DNA of 64,000 nucleotides from Floccularia luteovirens (taxonomy: Eukaryota; Basidiomycota; Agaricomycetes; Agaricales; Squamanitaceae). The DNA lies in assembly GCA_009739215.1 (NCBI GenBank), contig VSJF01000009.1:1417226-1481225 (forward strand), in the 5' to 3' direction. Positions within the stretch are counted from its first letter, which is position 1. Each line of letters starts with the position of its first letter. Positions 24,501 to 33,769 of the stretch are shown piece by piece. The position numbers and the translations under genes were made by a program. The notes below the pieces were generated by a model. That model was not told where the DNA came from, searched no databases, and saw only the letters and a program-made list of their open reading frames with translations.

Positions 24501-25983
24501 CCAAATGGGAAGCATATAGTTGCCTGTTCAAATGAAGGGACATTCCGGGTATGGAGTACTGTGTCAGGCGCACAGGTACATATGGAAAGTGTACCAAGTA
24601 GGGCAGAAAACGTTGCTTGGAATCCAAATGGGACGCAAATCATTGTCGCAACCTCTCAGAGCTCGCTGCATGTATGGACTGTGACACCTGGGAAAGATAT
24701 CAAAGCTGCAAATGTGATTACTGGGATAAAAGATGTGGAGGCAATCTCCAAGAATGCGAACTATGCCATCAGTGCACCATGGGGTAGAGTTCTATCTGTA
24801 TGTGATATCAGGAAAGGGCCGATTCCATAGAGTTACAGATGCCGAAACACATGACGTATTTCACTGGCCGTGCAGGAGTTTCTGCACAATGACACACAAG
24901 TCATCACATATGGAGAAGACGAGGATGTCAGAGTCTGGGACTTGGAGACTGGTAAATGCATTCACATGTTCCACCATAGCCCACCGACATACCATGCGAT
25001 TACCCAAATGCCGAAGCTGGCTGTGTCACCAAGTGGAGATCTCGTGGCGATATGTAATTCTGATAGTGACATCCACATTTGGGACTCTCGATCTTGGGAA
25101 TTACTGGATGTGTTGACAAATCCTACTGGCCTGTCCTCGATGTCATTCTCATCAGACAATGAGCGACTTGTGTCGATATTCTGGAGCTCTATTCTAGTGT
25201 GGGATCTGACACAACGTGCACTAAAGTCATCCCCAACCTTACCATCAGGTCCATTTGCACATCTGGAACGCAAGCCAGCGATCCATTTCATAGTTTTTTC
25301 GGCAGACGGCTCACGTATTGCTGCACTAGCAGGCGGACGAATCAGGGTATTGTCTTCCCAATCCGGATTGCAATTGTGCGAGTTCGTGGCGGATTGCAGA
25401 CTTTCTGCTGCATTTTCTCCTGATGTACAGATGCTCGCAATTCCTGGTTGGCAAGGAATACAAATATGGGATCTTAGGTCAAAAGAGCCGTCCAAACGTT
25501 TCTTTTCTGGTCAAGGAACCAAGCTGAGTGAAATTACATGGTCACCTAATGGCCGCTGGCTTGCAGGGACCTCTGTGGATGCACCTCGCCAGATATGCGT
25601 TGTGGATGCTAAGACAGGTGTATTGATCAAGCAGCTCAAGCTCGATGCTCGGTGGGTTACAATCTCCCTAGAATTCTCGAACGATAGCACCATGTTACAC
25701 GTAAAGTCATTTCCATTTGATATCGAGCTGATATTTAAGTGGGAGGAAGGAATTACGTGTCGATATCAAACAGCATAGGTGGAAAATAGAGGTGGAAAGG
25801 AGAGAGTATGAGCTTGACGACGGGTGGGTAACTCGGAAAGCGGATGGAAGGAGAATGTGTTGGTTACCTAGGTCCTAGGAGATATGGGGTAAAAGCAGCT
25901 GAAGCAACTTGGGGTGATTATTATGCTGTAGGGACGGATTCTGGAGATGTTACGGTGTTAAATTTCGGTAATAAGTCATGATG
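21555..25983 (+). CDS. NACHT-WD40 NLR-like protein with helical N-terminal domain; WD40 half frameshifted
   Basis: STAND-type receptor-like ATPase. ATG 21555 opens an all-helical domain (LSPIPGLDVVASTL, then DLANEIQLLATIVEKTLKQ) resembling the MLKL/HeLo-like four-helix bundles found on fungal NLRs; that resemblance is an inference. Introns at about 21965-22013, 22292-22351 and 22377-22438 join it in frame to the NACHT domain (22438-24008), with Walker A SGGVGTGKST and Walker B TIIIDALDECTE. An intron at 24029-24079 leads into WD40 repeats (VAFSP, VVQIWDAST, LAWAPNGKHI, VRVWDLETGKCI, IHIWDSRSWELLD). From about 24349 the reading frame breaks repeatedly through single-base insertions, the last near 25875. 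The NACHT half is clean over 548 codons. Either the gene is a recent pseudogene or the assembly is faulty here. A closely similar WD40 copy lies at 61.4-62.6 kb. Confidence 0.75.
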
Positions 25984-26331
25984 AAACATTTTACATAATG
26001 ACATCGATCGTGCAGCTCACTAGTAATGCACATATTCTTTACTAGAAACTGCATGCATATGCGGTTCAACTTCCAGGAAGCATAGACTGGCCAAGGTCAA
26101 TCTCATTCATTACTTAGAACACCTCTACGCCCAAAGGCCTTGTAGCGGAGGCTTGCCCATCTACCTCGGTATATAATTTACTTCACATTCTTTACCTAAT
26201 AAGATTCAAAGATCAAACTTGTTCTTCCGATTTGGTTAAGAAGTTCATGGTTAACAAGATATTGTTGTCAGAGGCTAAAACTATGTATCACATGAAAAGT
26301 ACAACATGTATACTGCAAAGAATTTCATTTT
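25984..26331. other. Intergenic between NACHT-WD40 and first lectin
   Basis: No gene is seen. Positions about 26038-26090 and 26225-26320 have similar counterparts at about 30012-30070 and 30660-30740, in the 3' flank of the third lectin copy. The tandem duplication of the lectin unit therefore included this flank. Confidence 0.5.
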
Positions 26332-26890
26332 TTACGCCTTTTCTTGGATATTCCACCATGCATCGTCTGAGTAATAGTCAAGGAAAACCTAATGATAATG
26401 TCAGTCTTTGAACACAAAACCCATCCCAATATCATACATTTCTTTTGTTGCTATCTAAAGTGATAGCCCGAGCATAATGTTCCCCATCAGGAGCAGTGAT
26501 GCTAGAATTGAACGGCAATTAGTATGTAGATATAATTCTTGTATCTTGTGCAACACTAACATGTAGCTTGACTTGTTGGGGCCCTGATGCTTCAGGGTCC
26601 ATTGATAAGGCACATTAGCCGCAACAACATCACTTCCACTATGTCCTAGAAAGAGTTTTGCCTTAGCATTCTGGATCATAACGTTGCCATTTTCAAGCCC
26701 TATAACATCCCACTGGAGACAGAAAGTCAGAAAGGATCCAGAACAAGAATAGCTAACATACCTGCTGCTTTTCTTCGTCCGTGACCAAACTTTCCCGTAC
26801 TGTGATGTCGGCGCCTGGGGCTTTTTGTGTCAAAGTTAACATGATATTGGTATCCCGGAAGATCCTGTAGCGGCCGTTTGAAAGAGACAT
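26332..26890 (-). CDS. Ricin-B-type (beta-trefoil) lectin-like protein, copy 1
   Basis: Small cytosolic carbohydrate-binding protein of about 140 residues, without a signal peptide, of the MSLSNGRY type common in mushrooms, where related lectins act in defence against grazers. Four exons join in frame. Exon 1 starts at ATG 26890 (MSLSNGRYRIFRDTNIMLTL). Exon 2 has WDVIGLENGNVMIQNAKAKL. Exon 3 has ITAPDGEHYARAITLDSNK. Exon 4 ends YYSDDAWWNIQEKA. Only a single trefoil is encoded. A TATA box lies 66 bp upstream. The gene is one of a divergent pair with copy 2 on a large inverted repeat. The sugar specificity is unknown, and the family call rests on overall pattern rather than QxW motifs, which are weak here. 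Confidence 0.7.
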
Positions 26891-27645
26891 TGTTAGACGT
26901 GAGTGTATATAGGTTGTAAATTCGGTGAATGGAGAATATCCTTCCCTTTGCTTGCTTTATATACCTGTTCCAACCGTTCTACCACACGGAATGAATTGCT
27001 AGCAACTTCGGATAGAGTTTTCGAAAAGAACCAGAAGTAATCGGAGGCGAGAAGAAGTCCTACTACTTGGCGTCCGGAGATGCATAGCAGGAACAGGGGC
27101 ACATCGAAGTCCAGGCTCCTGATGCACACAAGATGATCGAATTCAGTCAGTATCCGACAAACATCTCTTCATGGATGATTGACGTCTCGCATGCTATCAT
27201 ATTCGTTAGTGGAAATTCAAGCCTCGTTATTCAGCTGAGAGACAGCTAATCCACAATATATTCTTATTTCAGGTGCCATTCAAAGAGCTCCGGGACACTT
27301 CAGATGAAATTTCAAAAAGAACTTCGTGGGGGGTGGTATGCCAGGTTGGGTAGTTGTTGGTTGGATCTGATACGATACACTGTCGAGCGAGAAACATGAC
27401 TGATTTCGTCATGAATGGCCATTTATATCTTGGCTATTGCCGGTCCATCAATTTAGGTTTTCAAGTTGGAACATAGGCGTACGTTGGGTGGTTGTTAGTG
27501 GCACTTTGTCATATTACATTTCATGATAAGGGATAACTGTGCGGAATATCTTTCACGGGTTAGGTCGATAAGTGGCACTATATTATATGACGCTTGGCCG
27601 AGTTCTTTCTGGCAATTTAACTGCGAAAGAGAGGGCCAATCGAGT
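26510..27645 (+). repeat. Left arm of a large inverted repeat carrying lectin copy 1
   Basis: The reverse complement of 28482-29620 aligns along this arm. Matching landmarks are the lectin 5' exons, the TATA block, CGACAAACATCTCTTCATGG at about 27157 with its counterpart near 28975, and ATATTATATGACGCTTGGCC at about 27580 with its counterpart near 28540. Divergence is moderate, with small indels. The arms place two lectin genes head to head. Confidence 0.85.
26956..26961 (-). promoter_or_regulatory. TATA box of lectin copy 1
   Basis: TATAAA on the minus strand, 66-71 bp before the ATG, inside a block (GGTATATAAAGCAAG-like) shared by all three lectin copies. Confidence 0.6.
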
Positions 27646-28481
27646 CTTTAGATGTTGTTCCAGCAGATATAGGATGATAAATGGGTTTGACGACCTGTAA
27701 CAGCCTGAGAATAGGACTTGGTATCATTAATGGCTTCTACGGATGCAAAGATGCAAGAAACGGTTGCTGCGTCTGGCTAGTTTTAAGTCGTTTTTTTTCA
27801 TCACTTAAACGTTAAGAAGCCATTGAACCACGTTGCCACTGGTACACGTTACAGAACGGTCCTTGTAGGGTATGAGTAACGATTAATGAGCGCTGGGCTC
27901 TTGCGGCGAGGAAGGGGCGATATATCGTATGGCTTGCTTCCTACACTTGTGCAAGGCTGAAGTAAGTACAGCAGCTAAGGCCTCGCCGTAGTATGTTTGA
28001 GCATGTTTGTCAGCATCCTGCTACATACAACTTCCAAGTATATCAAGAAACTGCACAATCATTCTACTACGGTACTTTGACGCCTTTCTAAAAGGTTACA
28101 AAGCATGGAATGTACAAAGTCATGTTGACTATTTATAAAAACCAGGTTCGTTTCCCTTACAATCACCATTTAAATTAGTGTCACCGTACAATCGGTTTCA
28201 AAATCTACTGCAATATACTACATAATAGAAACGAACAATTTGCACACCTTACTATCGCTAACGACGATATCTGCTACCACTCCTTGGGGCAACGAAAGGA
28301 TATCGTAGGGCAATGGAAGAATGTTCAATCAATCAAGTGCAAAGAAACAAAGCAACAGAATAGACGAAAACCGAGATTCCGGCAGCATGAGTGAGTTCCT
28401 GCCCCAGGAAGAGTGCAATAGCACCCCTCATACTCACACGTACGCGACGTACGCCTGATCAGAAGATTGAATCAGTCTAGA
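27646..28481. other. 836 bp spacer between the inverted-repeat arms
   Basis: Unique DNA lying in the middle of the palindrome. No gene was recognised. It contains short dyads (for example CGTACGCGACGTACG at about 28440) and a GATATC-rich patch at about 28265-28305. It could be a remnant of whatever sequence mediated the inverted duplication. Confidence 0.5.
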
Positions 28482-29620
28482 ACAAATGGGCCCTCTCTTT
28501 TGCCGTTCAATTGTGGATGGAACTCGGCCAAGCGTCATATAATATGGTGCCACTTCTTGATCTAACCCATGGGAGTACATTCCACACCTAGTCATCCCTT
28601 ATCATGAAGTGCCGCATGACAATGTACCACTAACAACCATCCAATATACGCATATGCTCCAACTTGGAAACCTGAATTGATGGACCCGCAATGTCTGGAT
28701 ATAAATGGTCGTCCAGGACAAAATTAGTCATTTTTCTCGCTCAACAGTGTATTATACCATAATACAACCAACTACTTGACCTGGTATACCACCTACCACG
28801 AAGTTCTTTTTGAAATCTCTATCCGAATATCCCGGAGCTCTTTTAAACATCATCTGAAATAGGAATATATTGTGGATCAGCTGCCTCTCAGCTGAACAAC
28901 GAGGCTTGGTTTGCCACTAACGATTACGCTAACATGCAAGACGTCAATCATCCATGAAGAGACGTTTGTCGGATACTGACCGAAACCGATTATCTTATGT
29001 TTATCACCTTCAATGTGCCCCTGCCCCTGCTATTGCACCGGTTCTAGTAGGACTTCTTCTCGCCTCCGCCATTACTTCTGGTTCTTTTCGAAAACTCTAT
29101 CCGAAGTTGCTAGCAATTCATTTCATATGGTAGAACAAGTGGGACAGGTATATAAAGCAAGCAAAGGGAAGGATATTCTCCATTCACCAAATTTTCAACT
29201 CATACACTCTCACGTCTAACAATGTCTCTTTCAAACGGCCGCTATGAAATCCACCAAGATGAACATGTATGGTACATGTTAACTCTAGAACAAAATGCCC
29301 CAGGCGCCACCATTACGGTTTTTGTAAGAAACGATGAACCGAGTAGAAAAGAGTGGCAGGTGGGTTAATTATTCTTATTCTGGACCCTTTCTGACTTTCT
29401 GTCTTCAGTGGGATTCTATAGGGCTTGCAAATGGCAACATTCTTTTCCAGAACGTTAAGACAAAACTTTTCCTAGGACGTAGTTGGAGTAGTGTTGTTGC
29501 AACTTTAGAGCCTTATGAATGGGCCCTGGAGAAACAAGACCTCCCCGACAAATATCCATTTTACGCGTTAGTGTGTGTAGGAGACAAGAGTCATATTTGC
29601 TAACTGCCGTTTGATTCTAG
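28482..29620 (-). repeat. Right arm of the large inverted repeat carrying lectin copy 2
   Basis: Mirror of 26510-27645. The outer end fades within the third exon of the lectin genes, where copies 1 and 2 differ strongly. The inner end is at the CCCTCTCTTTTGCCG block, about 28490. Confidence 0.85.
29151..29156 (+). promoter_or_regulatory. TATA box of lectin copy 2
   Basis: TATAAA 66-71 bp upstream of ATG 29222, at the same spacing as in copy 1. Confidence 0.6.
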
Positions 29621-29795
29621 TATTACTGTTCCCTGTGAAATTCCGGCTCGGTGTATCGACATTAATGGAGACCATGACAAAGTATGATATAAGATAGCTT
29701 CTATATACAATAACTGACGAAATCATCAGGCTGTACTTGGCCCTCTCCAAGATGGTGATAATACTCGTTTTTATTGGAGGATCAGTGGGATCTAA
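29222..29795 (+). CDS. Ricin-B-type (beta-trefoil) lectin-like protein, copy 2
   Basis: Paralog of copy 1, about 140 residues, with the same four-exon plan. Exon 1 has MSLSNGRYEIHQDEHVWYML. Exon 2 has WDSIGLANGNILFQNVKTKL and ends at 29570. Exon 3 (29629-29681) has EIPARCIDINGDHDK, and exon 4 (29731-29795) has DGDNTRFYWRISGI before the stop. All junctions are GT..AG and stay in frame, so it looks functional. Exons 1-2 are close to copy 1 while exons 3-4 differ greatly, so the duplication covered only the 5' part or the 3' ends diverged fast. It is expected to be cytosolic and sugar-binding, with unknown specificity. Confidence 0.7.
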
Positions 29796-30346
29796 GAACA
29801 GAATGGTTCAAATGAACCTCTTTGCAGTACTTGTATTTTCATTGAAATACATATCTGTAACCTCTGAAAGTAACGTCTTGTTAACCAATTTTATAAGTAA
29901 AGCTGCAGCCCCTATCTTTTTTCATGCTACTCATGGCACCCTGGAGTTGATGATGGGTACTGGGTACTGAGTTCCAGTACTAGGTACTGGGATCGCATCC
30001 TAAAATGCGTATATCCTTTACTGAAAACTGGGGCCGTGCATTTGCGGTTCAACTTCCAGCAAGTAGGGATCAGCTGCGATGTCACTGAATCTTACTACAA
30101 CTCTACACTCAAAATCCTACCAGTAAACTGCTAACTAATCGACACGTACAACAAGTATGCGATACCTACAGAATTATCTATAATGAGATCTATGATTGAT
30201 TTTTGTGTCTTCAAAAGGACATTTTTGCTGTGTTACTTTCCGCGAGTACATTCGACGAGGCTGGAAAGTCTGCTTTCTGCTTGTTGTAGTTTTGAAAGGA
30301 GGAGGAAATCATAAGTCCTCCACACAATCCATCAGAAAGTTTACCA
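29796..30346. other. Flank of the lectin duplication, nothing coding recognised
   Basis: Holds a block at about 30012-30070 (GCGGTTCAACTTCCAG) repeated at 26055-26075, part of the tandemly copied lectin flank. The ORF at 29737-29970 is the last lectin exon read in the wrong frame plus chance sequence. Confidence 0.5.
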
Positions 30347-30478
30347 ATGCGCAGAACAAACGGGACAAGATACAACGGTAAAACTGAGATAATCGGCAAT
30401 GATGAGCCTGACCAAAATAATACCTCCAATGTAATGTTCGAATGTACACAAGAGTTGTTTGCATTCCCCGCCGAATAA
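30347..30478 (+). pseudogene. Fragment of the ArAE transporter 5' exon
   Basis: Encodes MRRTNGTRYNGKTEIIGNDE and a stop 44 codons from the ATG, matching the start of the ArAE gene (17266 leftwards: MRRTNGARHNGKTEVVDNDG). Homology covers about 130 bp and includes a little upstream sequence. It sits inside the 3' flank of the third lectin copy, so it was inserted there. Confidence 0.85.
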
Positions 30479-30889
30479 TGCCAGTACCACGCTTGCATTT
30501 TAGATGTCAAACTTTGTGAATTTCAGATTCTGGGAATGCCGGCATATATCAATTTCTTTAATTTGTTAAAGGGCAACAACACTTTCGAAGAAGCTCTCCG
30601 ACGAGATTCAAAGCTTCAGGTTTGTTCTTCTGCGTTTAGTTACGATGTGGATTGGCATGGTTGACAAGGAGTTGCTCCGAAAGTTACAAACCATATGTAT
30701 TTCAATGAAAAGTACAACGTGTAAGTTATACAGCAGAGAGATTCATTTGAATCCGTCCACCAATAATGTGTATACCCAGAAGTTCAAATATAGCCTAATT
30801 ATATCGTCAGTTGTTGAATATGGAAACTATCTCGTATCATACATAGCCCTTTCCTCATAATCAATGATGTCGATACACTGAGCAGGAAC
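30479..30889. other. Flank of the third lectin copy
   Basis: About 30660-30740 resembles 26225-26320, the 3' flank of lectin copy 1. No gene seen. Confidence 0.4.
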
Positions 30890-31295
30890 TTTCCCAGGGG
30901 CAACAGTGCTGGTATGAAACGGCAATTAGTAAATGCATCCTTTACACATTAATATGTATTCTGGATTCTCAGGAGGCCTCATTTATGTAATTTGCACCGT
31001 CCATTCATAAAGCTCTGAAGTTGCATTGCAACAACATTATCTCCAGTACTAGGTCCCAGGAATAGTTTTGCCATAACGTTCAGGATATAACGTTGCCATT
31101 TACAAGCGCTATAATATCCCACTGAAGATAGGAAGTTGGAAAGCATCCAGAGCAAGAATAATTAATCCATCTTCTGTCCTTCGTTAATCGAAGCAGGATC
31201 GTTGACAATTGTGATGGGGGTCCTTGGAGTTTTGTGGCCAAAGTCAGCAAATGCTCAAGTTGTGCGATTATGTAGCGACCGTCTGGAAGAGACAT
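30890..31295 (-). pseudogene. Degenerate third lectin copy
   Basis: ATG 31295 opens MSLPDGRYIIAQLEHLLTL, clearly the lectin start, and a TATAAA lies at 31361-31366 (minus), 66 bp upstream as in the other copies. The exon 1 splice donor is lost (TGG runs on to ATTAATT), exon 2 (WDIIALVNGNV) is frameshifted, and later exons are not readable. Its promoter block may still be active, but no lectin can be made. Confidence 0.8.
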
Positions 31296-31787
31296 TGTTA
31301 GATGTGAATGTGTATGAGTTGAAAGCTTGGCGAATGGAGAATGTCCCCCCCTTTGTTTGCTTTATATACCTGTCCCACTTGTTCTACTAGGCTTAGGGTT
31401 CATCCATCTTGGAGAAAGAATACGAAGACTTAGAACAATAAGTACTAGAACCGAAGACAATAAAGCGCGTTTGAAGGCACGCCGGGTAAATGCATGGCGG
31501 ATGGCTGTTGTGCGTAAAAGGAATCCAAGACTCGCCATCAGAGACTTCGCAGAAAGATCGTTTGTAACTTAACTGAAGACGTAAAGCTATGGAAAGCCAA
31601 GCAAGGGGAATCTCCCAAAGCCGAACTCCAAATTGTTTATAAAGAACGTCGACAGCAATGAGCAGAAACAGCGGCATCACCAATCTGTTTAGTCATCAGT
31701 AACAACATATCAGTGGAACCCAAGCTTATTATTACCACCTCAACTCGGGGCAAAGATGTTACAATGTAAGTATTATATACACATATC
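31296..31787. other. Lectin-copy promoter remnant and eIF3e 3' flank
   Basis: Left part is the TATA block of the broken lectin copy. The rest, to 31787, has only anonymous short frames. Confidence 0.4.
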
Positions 31788-33408
31788 TCAGTTAGCTGTA
31801 ACCACCGTTGCTTGAGTGGCCGCCTTGACAATCCCATCTGGTTGGGTCGTGCGAGCGACGGCAGCGCCGAGAGCCTGACTCCTTAATGCCAACCCTCGTG
31901 TCTTTTCTATTACTGACTGATAAACAGCAGGCGATGGCCTGTTTATCTCAATGACATTCTGCAAGGAATATGTAGGTTATAACGTTCAACGTTCAAGTTA
32001 GCAACAATAACACACTTTTTCCAAGTCAATTTTTGCATCGGCTCCCATACGCGTTTCACGAATTAGGTTGACGATCCATTTTTCTCCCTCATCACGGGAC
32101 AGATTAAGACGTTCCGAAAGATCACTTGCATCTCTGTTAATTCACGGTTCCAGTCGGGAGGTATAAGCAACTCACCCGATATCGATCTTTTGGTGGATCC
32201 TGCAATATGCCTCACTTATCAGATATCTCGCATTATCCAGAAAGTCGTCCTTGAATTCGAACAGGAAAAAATCATTGCCTATGACTTCCTCCGCTAAAGC
32301 TAATTTTTGTTGAGCTGCCTCGAAATCAAAATCGATATATAGCTCCTTGAGAAATTCTGTCACAGGATCTTGATATTGGTATTCTTCTGTTTGAATGACT
32401 TTAACTATCTCTCGGATTGCATTTCGAACTCGAGAAGACAGGGGAGTAGACGATGATGGAGAGGCTGTAGCCTTCCGCGAGACGATAGCAGCAGTGGACA
32501 GGTAACGCAAGATCCATGGACATGATGTCTGGATCGTATTGAGATATGTTGGAGCAAGGAAAGTCTCGAGCAATAGGGTACGACCTTGAGGGTGATTGAA
32601 GTAGACGAAGAGGGACCAGTGGACGAGCCATGTACGAGAGTGAAGTTGGGCGAGTGCAGGCTCGGAGGTCGATGCAAGTAATGAAGTGGGTGATCTCGAG
32701 TCTATTGCATCTCGCAGAGTGTTCAGCTCTTCCAATGCCACATCCCAACTTCCAGTAAGAATATCTGATGCGAGTTTTCCCCAGTGCGCAGATATGATGC
32801 GGTCGAGGTCGGTTGAAAGGACGCGGAAATGGTAGAGATAGTCGGCGGCACCACTGTAGTTTCCATAGGAGTATTGGAACTGGCCAAAATTGTATAGAGC
32901 AGTTATCTGATCAAGGGTTAGCTGGTAGAAAAAGGAAATTATGGTCAGCAAAAACAGAAATATGTTTTAGATGAAAAAAAGGAATGTACATTATAGTTGT
33001 CTTTGAGGTATTGCAGATTTTGATTCTTGTCTTGACGAAGAGCTTGTGCAACATCCGGGTTCTGGATAACATCAAGAACTGCTTGTGCCTCCTGTTCTAA
33101 ACGTTCATGGGTCGAAACCACAGTTTTCCTCTTTTCATCGAACTCTTGAGATAAATTGAGTAAAAATCAATGGTAACAATGGCTTAAGATAGCACACCTG
33201 ATGGCGGTTCTCTATCTGGGTGAATTTGCTGGAACAAAATGCTGGCATAGTCAAACATATTGGTGCCCTTGGCGAGTTCATATTGGGCTGCTTGAACCTC
33301 ATCTGCTGGAAAGAGGGAAGTACGATCAACGAGGTGGGCAAGAAGGGGAAGAGCAAGATGCCTGTCGAGATATGTGATGATAGTCTTTGTTAGTTCGTAT
33401 TCTGCCAT
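31788..33408 (-). CDS. INT6: Translation initiation factor eIF3 subunit e (Int6)
   Basis: PCI-domain subunit of the eIF3 scaffold, which binds the 40S ribosome during initiation. ATG 33408 gives the conserved [20 protein letters not shown] and [20 protein letters not shown], followed by exons with [20 protein letters not shown], the long helical exon (32172-32951) and the PCI winged-helix part ([34 protein letters not shown]). The C-terminus ends [22 protein letters not shown] before the stop at 31788. Length is about 440 residues, normal for the family. Introns are short and frames intact. It shares a 361 bp divergent promoter with the RhoGEF. Pieces of its coding sequence occur at 11.3 and 20.4 kb. 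Confidence 0.95.
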
Positions 33409-33769
33409 CGTGAATGCCGACGTAGATGGTGTACAGGTACTACTTGGTCGCTGTTAGTACTCTCCATCCTTTTTTTTTTTGAGTCACGTGCACATTTGTA
33501 TAATTCGGTACTGATACTAATAGTTATAAGCTTCTTAAAGATACAGTTGTATCAGTAGTGTATAGTAATAATGTAAAGTAATTAAAATGTTCAGCCCTAT
33601 TTACTAGATAAGAGATTGATAACAAGTGTTTTGTTACTAACTGACACGGTGAGGTACCGCCGGTGAAGTTGCGCTCACACCGTTTCTGATACCGTTACAT
33701 ACTTACTAACCTTATATCCTCACCATACTGTCATAGGACATATTTCTTGACATCTCTTCCCGGTCGAAC
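33409..33769. promoter_or_regulatory. Divergent promoter of eIF3e and RhoGEF with overlapping TGAGTCA/CACGTG sites
   Basis: This 361 bp is the only DNA between two conserved genes transcribed away from each other. A T-run (33470-33480) is followed by TGAGTCACGTG (33480-33490), which combines a Gcn4-type TGAGTCA with an E-box CACGTG. Use of either site is an inference from known motif preferences. Confidence 0.5.

Noticed and set aside
24462..24830. Separate small WD40 gene
   Set aside because: It is one frame of the frameshifted NACHT-WD40 gene, bounded by single-base insertions.
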